From contig JADJZU010000001.1 in NCBI GenBank assembly GCA_016715625.1, positions 124,001 through 188,000 on the forward strand: a stretch of DNA of 64,000 nucleotides, written 5' to 3'. The translations under genes were made by a program, and so were the position numbers. The DNA is from Bacteroidota bacterium. Its GTDB lineage: Bacteria > Bacteroidota > Bacteroidia > Chitinophagales > LD1. The notes below the pieces were generated by a model that ran no database searches, was not told the origin of the DNA, and saw nothing but the letters and a program-made list of their open reading frames with translations. Of this stretch, positions 8,880-17,521 are shown in pieces. Every line of letters starts with the position of its first letter. The first letter of the stretch is position 1.

Positions 8880-9083
8880 TTATTTACAGTTTTTACAATT
8901 ACTCTTATCGACATACACTCGGGCCATCTTGCCGTCTTTTCCTTTCGCTCTGTAGTAACAACCACCTTTGTCGCCTAAGTACAACTGACGGTCTTTGTAT
9001 ATACCACATTTGGGATCACGATCCGTGCTGGCATTGATTGAAATACCAACCGTTAAACAAAACAAGAGTGCAATCCATCTCAT
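8880..9083 (-). CDS. Small secreted Cys-rich protein, PBCV basic-adaptor-like
   Basis: This 67-residue protein has a signal peptide (about 1-18, ending ISINA) and a mature part with four cysteines (C26, C42, C63, C66). The core YLGDKGGCYYRAKGKDGK followed by VYVDKSNC resembles the short PBCV-specific basic adaptor pattern (GpRGGcYY...GkktYVd), a tiny module often seen at the ends of secreted or DNA-processing proteins. It lies between rpsJ and rplC on the same strand, five bases after the rpsJ stop and 47 bases before rplC, so it should be co-transcribed with ribosomal genes. A secreted protein in this position is unusual. The function is unknown and the domain match is by eye. Confidence 0.7.
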   Translation of the reverse strand: MRWIALLFCLTVGISINASTDRDPKCGIYKDRQLYLGDKGGCYYRAKGKDGKMARVYVDKSNCKNCK

Positions 9084-9088
9084 GACAC

Positions 9089-9394
9089 TTATGCCTTGAT
9101 TTCCACCTCAACTCCACTTGGAAGTTCCAACTTCATCAATGCATCGATTGTTTTTGAAGTAGAAGAATAAATATCCAGCAGACGCTTGTAGGTGCTTAAC
9201 TGAAATTGCTCTTTACTGTCGTTGTTTACGTGCGGAGAACGGTTAACTGTGTATACTTTTTGACGTGTTGGCAAAGGCACCGGTCCGCTTACCGCAGCAC
9301 CTGTATTCTTTACGGTTTTTACAATTTTCTCTGCGCTTTTGTCAACCAGGTTATGGTCGTAGCTCTTTAACTTGATTCTGATTCTTTGGCTCAT
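9089..9394 (-). CDS. rpsJ: 30S ribosomal protein S10
   Basis: S10 is a 30S head protein. The 101-residue sequence begins MSQRIRIKLKSYDHNLVDKSAEKIV and contains GPVPLPTRQKVYTVNRSPHVN, the conserved loop around residues 38-58, and ends LPSGVEVEIKA. Length is normal. It follows fusA by 32 bases in the minus-strand operon and precedes the small secreted protein by five. Confidence 0.97.
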   Translation of the reverse strand: MSQRIRIKLKSYDHNLVDKSAEKIVKTVKNTGAAVSGPVPLPTRQKVYTVNRSPHVNNDSKEQFQLSTYKRLLDIYSSTSKTIDALMKLELPSGVEVEIKA

Positions 9395-9426
9395 GATAAG
9401 AACGTTTATGGTTTAATTAATAAATA

Positions 9427-11544
9427 TTATTCACCTACTGCACTAGAACGAACCTTTCCCTGATTTTTAGCAATTACCGTAGAGGCAATATTCTCCGGTG
9501 CCGGTTGGAAACTGTGAAACTCCATTACAGAAGTTGCACGACCAGACGTAATGGTTCTCAACTGTGTTACGTATCCGAACATTTCGCTCAAAGGAACCTT
9601 CGCCTTAATTACTTGCGCATTCAACTTAGCTTCCATTCCCTCTACGAGCCCACGTCTGCGGTTCAAATCGCCTACCACATCACCTGTATTCTCATCAGGA
9701 GTAATTACTTCCACTTTCATAATAGGCTCCAATAACTGCGGTTTGCAGTTTCTTGCTGCAGTGCGGAAAGCCAACTTGGCACATAACTCGAAAGAAAGCG
9801 CATCGGAGTCAACCGCGTGGAAAGATCCGTCAAACAAACGCACCTTTAAGCTATCTAACTCATAACCAGCTAAAACACCGGTTTTCATGGCTTCTTTAAA
9901 TCCTTTTTCCACCGCAGGAACAAATTCTTTTGGAATAGATCCTCCGAAAATATCATTCACAAACTGCAGACCTACAACACCCTCATCTGCTGGTCCTATC
10001 TCAATTTTGATATCGGCAAACTTACCACGACCACCCGATTGCTTTTTATAAAGTTCGCGATGCTCGATAGTTGCACTCAACTTTTCTTTGTAATTAACCT
10101 GAGGCGCGCCCTGGTTACACTCTACTTTAAACTCTCTACGCAAACGGTCTACAAGAATCTCCAAGTGAAGTTCTCCCATACCGGCAATAATGGTTTGACC
10201 GGTTTGGTCGTCATAACTCACTTTAAAAGTAGGATCCTCTTCAGCCAATTTAGCCAAACTCATTCCCAATTTATCCAAATCCTTCTGCGCTTTCGGCTCA
10301 ATAGCCAAGGAAATAACCGGCTCAGGGAATTTCATACTCTCCAACACAATTGGGTGCTTTTCATCGCACAAAGTATCACCGGTGCGGATGTCTTTGAAGC
10401 CCACCGCAGCTGCAATGTCTCCTGCCTCCACCCGATCCACAGGGTTTTGCTTGTTGGCGTGCATCTGAAACAAACGAGAGATACGCTCTTTTTTACCGGT
10501 TCTGGTATTCAACACATAAGAACCAGCATCCAAACCTCCGGAATATGCCCGGAAATATGCTAAGCGACCAACATAAGGGTCTGTGGCGATTTTAAACGCC
10601 AAAGCTGCAAATGGTTCATCGGTATCCGGCTTGCGGAATACTTCTTCATCGGTATCCGGATTAGTTCCTTTTACTTCTTTTTTATCGGTAGGTGACGGAA
10701 GGATAGCGCAAACTGCGTCCAAAACGGCCTGTACACCTTTATTCTTGAACGAAGAGCCGCAGAACATTGGAACTACCTTTTGTGCAATAACTGCCTGACG
10801 AACCGCTGCGCGAATTTCTTCTGCTGATATAGAATTAGGATCTGCAAAATACTTCTCCATCAATTTGTCATCAAACTCCGCCACCTGCTCTAACATTTTT
10901 TCTCTGTATAGCTTTACCTCTTCTACTAAATCAGCAGGTATGTCAATTACCTTGTAGGTCATTCCTTTATCATCTTCGTTCCAGATAATTGCTTCATTAG
11001 TAATCAAATCAACTACTCCTTTGAAGTGCTCTTCGTTACCGATAGGAATTTGCATCACCATAGGGGTGGAACCCAACATGGTGTTCACCTGCTTTACTAC
11101 GTTGAAGAAATCAGCCCCCTGACGGTCCATTTTGTTTACAAAACCGAGACGAGCTACGTTATAATTATCGGCCAAACGCCAGTTCGTTTCTGACTGTGGC
11201 TCCACACCATCTACAGCAGAAAACAAAAACACCAAACCATCCAACACACGCAAAGAACGGTTTACCTCTACCGTAAAGTCCACGTGTCCGGGGGTATCGA
11301 TGATGTTTACATCGTATTTTTTGTCTTTCCAGGTCCACTGACAACGGGTAGCAGCCGAAGTGATAGTGATACCACGCTCCTGCTCTTGTTCCATCCAGTC
11401 CATGGTAGCTGCACCTTCGTGCACCTCACCAATTTTATAGTTTACACCAGTATAATAGAGGATACGCTCGGTAGTTGTTGTTTTACCGGCATCAATGTGC
11501 GCTGCAATTCCAATATTTCTCGTAAAGCTTAAATCCTTTCCCAT
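9427..11544 (-). CDS. fusA: Translation elongation factor G
   Basis: EF-G is the GTPase that drives ribosomal translocation and, with RRF, ribosome recycling. The 705-residue protein shows G1 AHIDAGKTTTTERILYYTG (about 15-33), the switch II DTPGHVDFTVEV motif (about 87-98), NKMD, and domains II-V in the usual order with the domain IV loop GGSIPKEFVPAVEKG (about 541-555). Length is normal for the canonical factor. It sits between rpsG and rpsJ, the classic str-operon position, which supports a housekeeping EF-G rather than a paralogue. Confidence 0.97.
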   Translation of the reverse strand: MGKDLSFTRNIGIAAHIDAGKTTTTERILYYTGVNYKIGEVHEGAATMDWMEQEQERGITITSAATRCQWTWKDKKYDVNIIDTPGHVDFTVEVNRSLRVLDGLVFLFSAVDGVEPQSETNWRLADNYNVARLGFVNKMDRQGADFFNVVKQVNTMLGSTPMVMQIPIGNEEHFKGVVDLITNEAIIWNEDDKGMTYKVIDIPADLVEEVKLYREKMLEQVAEFDDKLMEKYFADPNSISAEEIRAAVRQAVIAQKVVPMFCGSSFKNKGVQAVLDAVCAILPSPTDKKEVKGTNPDTDEEVFRKPDTDEPFAALAFKIATDPYVGRLAYFRAYSGGLDAGSYVLNTRTGKKERISRLFQMHANKQNPVDRVEAGDIAAAVGFKDIRTGDTLCDEKHPIVLESMKFPEPVISLAIEPKAQKDLDKLGMSLAKLAEEDPTFKVSYDDQTGQTIIAGMGELHLEILVDRLRREFKVECNQGAPQVNYKEKLSATIEHRELYKKQSGGRGKFADIKIEIGPADEGVVGLQFVNDIFGGSIPKEFVPAVEKGFKEAMKTGVLAGYELDSLKVRLFDGSFHAVDSDALSFELCAKLAFRTAARNCKPQLLEPIMKVEVITPDENTGDVVGDLNRRRGLVEGMEAKLNAQVIKAKVPLSEMFGYVTQLRTITSGRATSVMEFHSFQPAPENIASTVIAKNQGKVRSSAVGE

Positions 11545-11581
11545 TTTGTTTGGTGTCTCCTGTTTAAATATGTTTTATCAA

Positions 11582-12049
11582 TTAGAATCTGAAGTGAGCG
11601 AAAGCCTTGTTGGCTTCAGCCATTTTGTGTGTATCCTCTTTCTTTTTGAAAGCAGAGCCTTCGCCTTTTGAAGCAGCTACTATTTCTGAAGCCAACTTAT
11701 CGCTCATGCTTTTACCATTGCGCTCGCGGCTGTATTGGATAATCCATTTCATGGCCACGGCAGCCTTACGATCGCCACGAACTTCCGTAGGAATCTGGTA
11801 GTTTGAACCACCCACTCTGCGTGTGCGCACTTCTACAGAAGGGCCCACATTTTGAATAGCCTTTTTCCATACTTCAAGACCGTTTTCTTTGGTCTTTTCC
11901 TCTACTAAGTCAATAGAATCGTAGAATATCTCGTACGCCACTGACTTTTTTCCTTGCCACATTAAGCGGTTTACAAATTGCGATACCATTACATCACCGA
12001 ATTTAGGATCAGGCTGAACGTAACGCTTGGGAGCTTTTTTCTTTCTCAT
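11582..12049 (-). CDS. rpsG: 30S ribosomal protein S7
   Basis: S7 nucleates assembly of the 30S head and contacts the E-site tRNA. The 155-residue protein begins MRKKKAPKRYVQPDPKFGD and contains RVGGSNYQIPTEV (about 79-91) and the C-terminal HKMAEANKAFAHFRF. Length is normal. It lies 37 bases upstream of fusA and 39 bases downstream of rpsL in the same operon. Confidence 0.97.
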   Translation of the reverse strand: MRKKKAPKRYVQPDPKFGDVMVSQFVNRLMWQGKKSVAYEIFYDSIDLVEEKTKENGLEVWKKAIQNVGPSVEVRTRRVGGSNYQIPTEVRGDRKAAVAMKWIIQYSRERNGKSMSDKLASEIVAASKGEGSAFKKKEDTHKMAEANKAFAHFRF

Positions 12050-12088
12050 GGTATATGGATGAGTATTTGAGTAATTATTGTCTTAGGA

Positions 12089-12493
12089 TTATTTTTTCTT
12101 TGCCGGAGCAGCTACTGCACCTGCCTTAGGACGCTTCGTTCCGTATTTAGAACGGCTTTTCTTTCTGTTTTCAACACCGGCTGTGTCTAATGAGCCACGC
12201 ACAATGTGATAACGAACTCCCGGAAGATCTTTTACACGACCTCCGCGGATAAGCACGATAGAGTGCTCCTGCAAGTTGTGTCCTTCACCCGGAATGTAGG
12301 CAATTACCTCCACTTGGTTGGTTAAACGCACCTTAGCTACTTTGCGAAGAGCCGAGTTTGGCTTCTTAGGGGTAGTGGTGTAAACACGTGTACAAACACC
12401 GCGCTTCTGAGGACAAGAGTCCAATGCACGACTTTTTGACTTGGCGCGGATGATGGTGCGCGACTTACGAACTAATTGCTGAATTGTAGGCAT
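12089..12493 (-). CDS. rpsL: 30S ribosomal protein S12
   Basis: S12 lies at the decoding centre. The 134-residue protein contains the conserved TTTPKKPNSALRKVAKV and GGRVKDLPGVRYHIVRG segments. Both lysines that mutate to streptomycin resistance (K43 and K88 in E. coli numbering) are present in their usual contexts, so there is no sign of resistance here. The C-terminus has an Ala/Lys-rich extension (GAVAAPAKKK). It is the first gene of the operon, with a -7 element at 12517-12524. Confidence 0.97.
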   Translation of the reverse strand: MPTIQQLVRKSRTIIRAKSKSRALDSCPQKRGVCTRVYTTTPKKPNSALRKVAKVRLTNQVEVIAYIPGEGHNLQEHSIVLIRGGRVKDLPGVRYHIVRGSLDTAGVENRKKSRSKYGTKRPKAGAVAAPAKKK

Positions 12494-12516
12494 TCCGTTT
12501 TAAAATTTTGGGACGG

Positions 12517-12524
12517 CAAAAGTA
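12517..12524 (-). promoter_or_regulatory. Candidate -7 promoter element of the str operon
   Basis: On the minus strand TACTTTTG is an exact TAnnTTTG element, followed by CCGTCCC. It lies 23 bases upstream of the rpsL ATG, in the expected position for the operon promoter. A T-rich stretch occupies the -33 region instead of a clear TTTG. Confidence 0.55.
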
Positions 12525-12628
12525 GATTTTGTTTCGAAATAAAAAAGCTATGAAAGAAAATAGTGAGAAAAATAAGCAAATTGCAGGTAAATAATTGTGC
12601 TACAGAGCTGTCAATTGAATCATTTTGA

Positions 12629-13717
12629 CTAAATGTCATAGTTTAAGACAATTCCGTTGCTCTTGGGATGAGCCTGGCAAGTAAGCACATATCCTTTAGC
12701 GATTTCTGCATCTGTTAAGCTTTCGCGGTCATCCATTTCCACTTTTCCGGAAAGTAACTTGGCGCGACAAGTGCAGCAGGCAGCCACCATGCAAGAATAG
12801 GGTGGATCGTATCCGGCATCCAGAGCGGCCTCCAGGATAGTTTCCTTTTCACTTACTTCAAACTCGCGGGTGTTACCATCATAAATGATTTTAACTTTTG
12901 TTTTTCCGGTAAAAACCTCTACCGAATCGGACACTGAGCCGGATGTGGCAGCATGCCTATCTTCCTCTGCTTTGGCTGTAAAATATTCGATATGTATGCG
13001 CTCCTTCGGAATTGCTAATGCCTGTAAAGCACTTTCCGATTCCTTCATCATAGGTGTGGGACCGCAAATGAAGAACTCCGCTTGCTGAAAATGCAAGTCA
13101 GTATTCTCGCGCAAAAGCTCTAGTGCTTTTTCTTTAACTATAAATCCGGTATGTCCATTCCATCCGGCTTCCGGTGCATCCAGCACATAGACTACGTTTA
13201 ACCTGCCTCCATTTCCTGCCTGTAATGCATCTAATTGCGACTTGAAAATGATGCTGGCTGTATTTCTGTTACCATAAAATAAGGTAACCCTGCTGGAAGG
13301 TTCCGCCAGGAGAACCGACTTTGCAATGGAGATAATGGGGGTGATGCCAGAACCTCCGGCAAACAGCAGGTAATGTTTTGCATTGGTAACCGCTAACTCA
13401 GAGTGAAAATTCCCCATTGGCTCCATCACATCCACCTCCACTCCTGCCTTAAAAGTATCATTGATAAAATTGGACCCTTTTCCACCTTGCACTCTTTTCA
13501 CCGCTATGGCAGGCAATTCGTTTAGATAAGGGGAACTGCAAAAAGAATAAGACCTGTTTACCTGTTCACCGTTAATGTTCAGTTTTAAAGTAGTGTATTG
13601 GCCCGGTTTAAAACGAAAAACCTCCTTGAGTGAATCAGGAACGTGAAAAGATACGGAGACCGCATCCGCTGTTTCTTGATTTACGGCTGCAATAGTCAGC
13701 CTGTGAAACTTAGACAT
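12629..13717 (-). CDS. PaaE-like ferredoxin reductase with C-terminal 2Fe-2S domain
   Basis: This 362-residue protein has the architecture of PaaE and related oxygenase reductases: an FAD domain with the R55SYS motif, an NAD(P)H domain with GGSGITPII (121-129), and a plant-type ferredoxin domain whose ligands C309, C314, C317 and C347 are all present. It should pass electrons from NAD(P)H through FAD to a 2Fe-2S cluster and on to a partner oxygenase or desaturase. No paaABCD or other oxygenase genes lie nearby, so phenylacetate degradation cannot be claimed. It precedes the bacilliredoxin gene region on the same strand, and the two genes are separated by 110 bases that hold a -7 element. Confidence 0.9.
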   Translation of the reverse strand: MSKFHRLTIAAVNQETADAVSVSFHVPDSLKEVFRFKPGQYTTLKLNINGEQVNRSYSFCSSPYLNELPAIAVKRVQGGKGSNFINDTFKAGVEVDVMEPMGNFHSELAVTNAKHYLLFAGGSGITPIISIAKSVLLAEPSSRVTLFYGNRNTASIIFKSQLDALQAGNGGRLNVVYVLDAPEAGWNGHTGFIVKEKALELLRENTDLHFQQAEFFICGPTPMMKESESALQALAIPKERIHIEYFTAKAEEDRHAATSGSVSDSVEVFTGKTKVKIIYDGNTREFEVSEKETILEAALDAGYDPPYSCMVAACCTCRAKLLSGKVEMDDRESLTDAEIAKGYVLTCQAHPKSNGIVLNYDI

Positions 13718-13743
13718 ATTTATTGACTTGAATTAATCGGGCG

Positions 13744-13751
13744 CGAATGTA
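13744..13751 (-). promoter_or_regulatory. Candidate -7 element of the PaaE-like gene
   Basis: On the minus strand TACATTCG, followed by CGCCC, fits the local TAnnTTCGC form. It lies 26 bases upstream of the ATG at 13717. Confidence 0.45.
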
Positions 13752-13827
13752 AAAAAGCAAAGGTAACTCGCAGCCTAACCGGTAGCGGCTGCGAATTACC
13801 ATAAAATATACTTGACTGAGTAGTTAA

Positions 13828-14244
13828 CTAGCAAAAGTGTTCAAACACCTTTTGCAAATGATTTGATATGGTCTCGGCATTATTGCCTTCGATCTGGTGT
13901 CTTTCAACAAAATGCACGAGTTTGCCCTCTTTAAATAAGGCCATGCTGGGTGAAGATGGAGGGTAAGGCAGTGTGTATTCTCTGGCTTTATTTACTGCAT
14001 CTTTATCTACCCCCGCGAAAACAGCCACCATTTTGGATGGTTTTTTAGCAGCTTTACTTACCGCGTCTTTGATGGCCGGACGAGCCGCTCCGGCTGCACA
14101 GCCGCATACCGAGTTAAAAACTAAAAAAACAGTTCCCGCGGTTTGCGTCAATGCAATATCTACATCTGCAGCGGTTACTAAATCTTCAAAGCCTACAGCA
14201 GCAAGATCTGCTTTCATAGGGTTTACTAATTCCTGAGGATACAT
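13828..14244 (-). CDS. Bacilliredoxin, BrxA/BrxB family
   Basis: This 138-residue thioredoxin-fold protein belongs to the BrxA/BrxB (YphP/YqiW) family, which removes bacillithiol from S-bacillithiolated proteins. The redox motif is C47GC49 within VFNSVCGCAAG, the family hallmark. The C-terminal LPYPPSSPSMALFKEGKLV segment is also typical. It is cytosolic. Finding it suggests that this organism makes bacillithiol, as some Bacteroidota do, but no bsh biosynthesis gene lies in the window. It follows the DUF59 gene by 31 bases and is probably co-transcribed with it. Confidence 0.92.
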   Translation of the reverse strand: MYPQELVNPMKADLAAVGFEDLVTAADVDIALTQTAGTVFLVFNSVCGCAAGAARPAIKDAVSKAAKKPSKMVAVFAGVDKDAVNKAREYTLPYPPSSPSMALFKEGKLVHFVERHQIEGNNAETISNHLQKVFEHFC

Positions 14245-14275
14245 AGTTATATGATTATTGATTAAAAAATAGTTG

Positions 14276-14602
14276 CTATAAAAATCCTAACTCCAGTTTT
14301 GCTTCTTCGCTCATCATCTCCTGGTTCCAGGGTGGTTCAAAGACCAATTCGATGATGGCATCCTTTACTCCACTAACCGATTTTACCTTTTGCTCCACAT
14401 CGCCCGGCAGTGTGCCGGCAACCGGGCAATTAGGAGATGTCAATGTCATGACCACTTCTACATCTTTGCTGGGAAAGATATTAATCTCATAGATGAGCCC
14501 AAGGTCGTAAATATTGACCGGTATTTCCGGGTCAAATACCGTTTTGAGCACATCTACTATGGCTCCTTTCAGCTGTTCATCATGAATCTGTTCCTGGTTC
14601 AC
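14276..14602 (-). CDS. DUF59/MIP18-family Fe-S assembly protein (SufT-like)
   Basis: This 108-residue single-domain protein belongs to the MIP18/DUF59 family, whose members (SufT, PaaD-like proteins) help mature or target Fe-S clusters. The motif DPEIPVNIYDLGLIYEI (24-40) and the conserved Cys59 in SPNCPVAG are present, and the C-terminus has the family pattern EPPWNQEMMSEEAKLELG. In Bacteroidota such genes commonly sit near suf genes, which are absent here; instead it leads a bacilliredoxin gene. The start is GTG at 14602, placed only four bases after a perfect -7 element. Confidence 0.9.
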   Translation of the reverse strand: MNQEQIHDEQLKGAIVDVLKTVFDPEIPVNIYDLGLIYEINIFPSKDVEVVMTLTSPNCPVAGTLPGDVEQKVKSVSGVKDAIIELVFEPPWNQEMMSEEAKLELGFL

Positions 14603-14606
14603 GCGG

Positions 14607-14614
14607 CAAATCTA
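14607..14614 (-). promoter_or_regulatory. -7 element of the DUF59 gene, near-leaderless
   Basis: On the minus strand TAGATTTG matches TAnnTTTG exactly. The spacer to the GTG start is only CCGC. Because transcription normally begins about three to five bases past this element, the mRNA should start at or next to the start codon. Confidence 0.5.
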
Positions 14615-14733
14615 TTTAGAATGAGTTCAAATAAAAACATTAGGAAACGTGTAAGGTTCTCCGAGCTACCGAAAAACGATAGAATCATGAAAATTCGCTT
14701 AAAACCTTTATTTAGCCTCCCTTATAGTTAAAA

Positions 14734-15465
14734 ATGGATGTAGAAAAGGAAAGGTTATCGGGAAACTTCTTAATGCCCAATTGGGTGGCGATGGAGCACC
14801 ACGCGCGTTTTCGATTCGTGTCGGCTTACACCAAAGGGAAAGTAGTGGTAGATTGTGCCTGCGGCAATGGTGAGGGCACAAATGTTTTTTCGGAGGGCAG
14901 CGCAAGCACTCATGGCTTTGATGTGTCGCAGGAGGCTATTGATGAGGCTAATCAAAAGTGCAAAAACCCTGTTACCCGCTTCACTTTGGCTAGCGGCACT
15001 CAGCTACCTTTGGACAGTAACTTTGCGGATGTATATGTGTCGTTGGAGACCATTGAGCATATAGAGGAAGATGAAGCATTTTTAAAGGAGGTAAGCAGAG
15101 TTTTAAAAACCGGTGGTATGTTTATATGCTCCACTCCTAACCGGAACGTGACAAACCCCGGAAAGAAGATAACAGACAAGCCCGCCAATATTTTCCATGT
15201 ACGTGAGTACTCGGAGCAGGAATTTACAGCGCTTTTAAAAAGATATTTCAGCCAAGTGGAACTCTATGGGCAAAATAGAAATCAGCGCTGGAAGGTGAGT
15301 GTCCTGGCCGGGCTTGGCAGGTTCTTGCCCTTTCACCTGGCCGTAAGGCTGCATCAGTTATACAAGCTACTGGCGCACTTTTTAAGACCAGTGAGTTATT
15401 ACAACTTGGAGAAATGCGACAAGGATATTATACATGAATATGTGACGGCCGTTTGCATAAAATAA
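14734..15465 (+). CDS. Class I SAM-dependent methyltransferase
   Basis: This 243-residue protein has a Rossmann-type methyltransferase domain: motif I VVDCACGNGEG (about 36-46), the acidic end of strand 2 in HGFDVSQEAIDEAN, and the motif IV/V region FADVYVSLETIEHIEEDEAFLKEV. It resembles the Methyltransf_11/UbiE-like group that often acts on lipids, sugars or small molecules. The substrate is unknown. It is followed after nine bases by the GT-C/TPR membrane protein and is near two GT2 genes, so a role in modifying a surface glycan is plausible but inferred. Confidence 0.88.
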   Translation: MDVEKERLSGNFLMPNWVAMEHHARFRFVSAYTKGKVVVDCACGNGEGTNVFSEGSASTHGFDVSQEAIDEANQKCKNPVTRFTLASGTQLPLDSNFADVYVSLETIEHIEEDEAFLKEVSRVLKTGGMFICSTPNRNVTNPGKKITDKPANIFHVREYSEQEFTALLKRYFSQVELYGQNRNQRWKVSVLAGLGRFLPFHLAVRLHQLYKLLAHFLRPVSYYNLEKCDKDIIHEYVTAVCIK

Positions 15466-15474
15466 AATACAAGC

Positions 15475-17517
15475 ATGAACAATAAATACACCCCTTTGGC
15501 CTTATTGATTTTGATTGTGCTTTGCATGATTGGCACCTACAGCAACCATTTTAATAATGATTTCCATTTTGACGATTCACATTCCATTACCGATAACGGT
15601 TTCATTCGCGATTTAAAAAACATCCCTTTGTTTTTTAAAGATGTGAAAACATCCAGTTCTATGCCTACGCACCAGGGCTACAGGCCGGTAGTTACTACCA
15701 CCCTGGCTATTGATTACGCACTTAGCCTGAAAAAAACTAAGGGCAAAGATGGTTATGACACATTCTGGTATCATGTTTCCAACTTTTCGTGGTTTGTCAT
15801 CATTGTCGTATTGTTTTACTTCTTACAGATACAGCTATATAAAAGTTCATCGGCAGACAGTGCCCATAAATACTTTGCATTGCTGGGCTGCGCCTGGTAT
15901 GGCCTGCACACAGTTAATGCAGAGACTGTCAACTATATCATATCCCGTTCCGACATCCTTAGCACACTTGCCATTGTATCCTCCTTTACGATATACACCA
16001 GCTTTCAAAACCTACGGAAATATTACCTATATGTAATTCCGGTTGCTATTGGTATGCTGGCCAAAGAAACAACCATCATGTTTGCCCCGGCACTTATAGC
16101 CTATGACTATATGTTGGTGCAACAAAAAAGCCTGATGGATCTGCTCAATTTAAAAGAGCTCAAAGGGTTTCTAAAAAGCTTAACGATTGGTCTGCCTGCT
16201 CTTATGCTTTGTGGAGCACTTGCAGCCTACAGCATGAGTCGCGTTGAAGTGTTTGAAATGGCCAGCACTTCCGGAGGGTGGTATAAACTTACGCAGCCCT
16301 ATATTTTGCTCCATTACATATCTCAATTCTTTTTACCCTTCGGGCTAAGTGCCGATACCGATATACCCATGATCTATTCGCTTGCGGACGACAGGCTTTT
16401 TATCGGATTCGGGTTTCTTGTTTTACTCCTTGTCCTGATCTTTAAAACGTCAGATCATAAATCATGGCGGCCTTTCTCGTTTGGTTTAGTCTGGTTTTTG
16501 CTCATGTTGCTTCCCACCTCGTTAGTTTCGCTGGCGGAGGTCACCAACGATCACCGTGTTTTTCTTCCATACCTTGGTTTGGTAGTATCCATGGTTTGTC
16601 TTGTTTACAATTTGTATAACGGTCTACTTAAAAACATTCAGGTTGCACGTGTTGGCCTGCTTTCGTTTTTGCTGCTTGCGATCGGTGGCTATGCGTACGG
16701 CACCTACCAAAGAAATATTGTGTGGGCCAAAGACGAATCGCTTTGGAAAGATGTGACAGAGAAGAGTCCCAACAACGGCCGGGGATGGATGAACTATGGT
16801 CTTACACTCATGGGACGCGGGGATTACATCAATGCAGAGTATTGCTACAACCAGGCACTGAAACACACACCCAACTACTATATTCTGCACGTAAACATTG
16901 CGATTTTACAAGAGGCAACCGGCAGAAAAAAAGAAGCGGAAGAACACTACAAACAAGCGTTAAAATTCGGCCCGGGTTATGTAGAGGCCTATTATTATTA
17001 TGCAAGGTTTCTGTACAATAGCGGAAGAACTACAGAGGCGGAAATATACACGAACAAGGGGCTTGAAATATTTGACGGCCACCTGTATTCCCGCTATTTG
17101 CTGATGGATATTCTATCCTTTAACCGCGACTGGCAAAAATTAGCTGCAGTGGCTCAACGCACACTTCAGATGTATCCGAATGATATTAAAGCAGCCAACA
17201 GTTTAAGTATAGCCACAAACCCGAATGCCGGCTTATCAAGCCCGGTTTCCAAAACGCTTACTGCAGCTGATTTACTCAATCAATCTTTAGCGCTTTACAA
17301 TGCCGGAAAGTTCAGAGAGTGCATTAACACTTGCTATCGCGCGCTGGCATTGCAGCCCAACTATGTGGAGGCCTATAACAATATCTGCTCGGCACACAAC
17401 CAGCTTTTGGAATATGACAGTGCCGTGGCAGCATGCTCAAAAGCTATAGAACTGCGCCCCGATTATACGCTGGCTAAAAACAATCTTAACTGGGCCAAAA
17501 GTCAACTAAAGAAATAG
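15475..17517 (+). CDS. TMTC-like GT-C membrane glycosyltransferase with TPR tail
   Basis: This 680-residue protein has a multi-spanning membrane half (about 1-420) and a soluble half (about 425-680) made of tetratricopeptide repeats such as GRGWMNYGLTLMGRGDYINAEYCY. The N-terminal loop carries the acidic pair D33D34 and, further on, YRPVVTT, HTVNAETVNYIISRSDIL and MLAKE, which match the pattern of the TMTC/DUF1736 O-mannosyltransferase-like family. Such GT-C enzymes use lipid-linked sugars and act outside the inner membrane. It could glycosylate periplasmic or exported proteins. It lies between the methyltransferase and two GT2 genes and is convergent with the first of them with only four bases between stops. 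Confidence 0.85.
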   Translation: MNNKYTPLALLILIVLCMIGTYSNHFNNDFHFDDSHSITDNGFIRDLKNIPLFFKDVKTSSSMPTHQGYRPVVTTTLAIDYALSLKKTKGKDGYDTFWYHVSNFSWFVIIVVLFYFLQIQLYKSSSADSAHKYFALLGCAWYGLHTVNAETVNYIISRSDILSTLAIVSSFTIYTSFQNLRKYYLYVIPVAIGMLAKETTIMFAPALIAYDYMLVQQKSLMDLLNLKELKGFLKSLTIGLPALMLCGALAAYSMSRVEVFEMASTSGGWYKLTQPYILLHYISQFFLPFGLSADTDIPMIYSLADDRLFIGFGFLVLLLVLIFKTSDHKSWRPFSFGLVWFLLMLLPTSLVSLAEVTNDHRVFLPYLGLVVSMVCLVYNLYNGLLKNIQVARVGLLSFLLLAIGGYAYGTYQRNIVWAKDESLWKDVTEKSPNNGRGWMNYGLTLMGRGDYINAEYCYNQALKHTPNYYILHVNIAILQEATGRKKEAEEHYKQALKFGPGYVEAYYYYARFLYNSGRTTEAEIYTNKGLEIFDGHLYSRYLLMDILSFNRDWQKLAAVAQRTLQMYPNDIKAANSLSIATNPNAGLSSPVSKTLTAADLLNQSLALYNAGKFRECINTCYRALALQPNYVEAYNNICSAHNQLLEYDSAVAACSKAIELRPDYTLAKNNLNWAKSQLKK

Positions 17518-17521
17518 CCCT

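Noticed and set aside
12629..14602. A phenylacetate degradation (paa) operon.
   Set aside because: Only PaaE-like and PaaD-like single genes are present; no paaA, paaB, paaC or paaK is seen.
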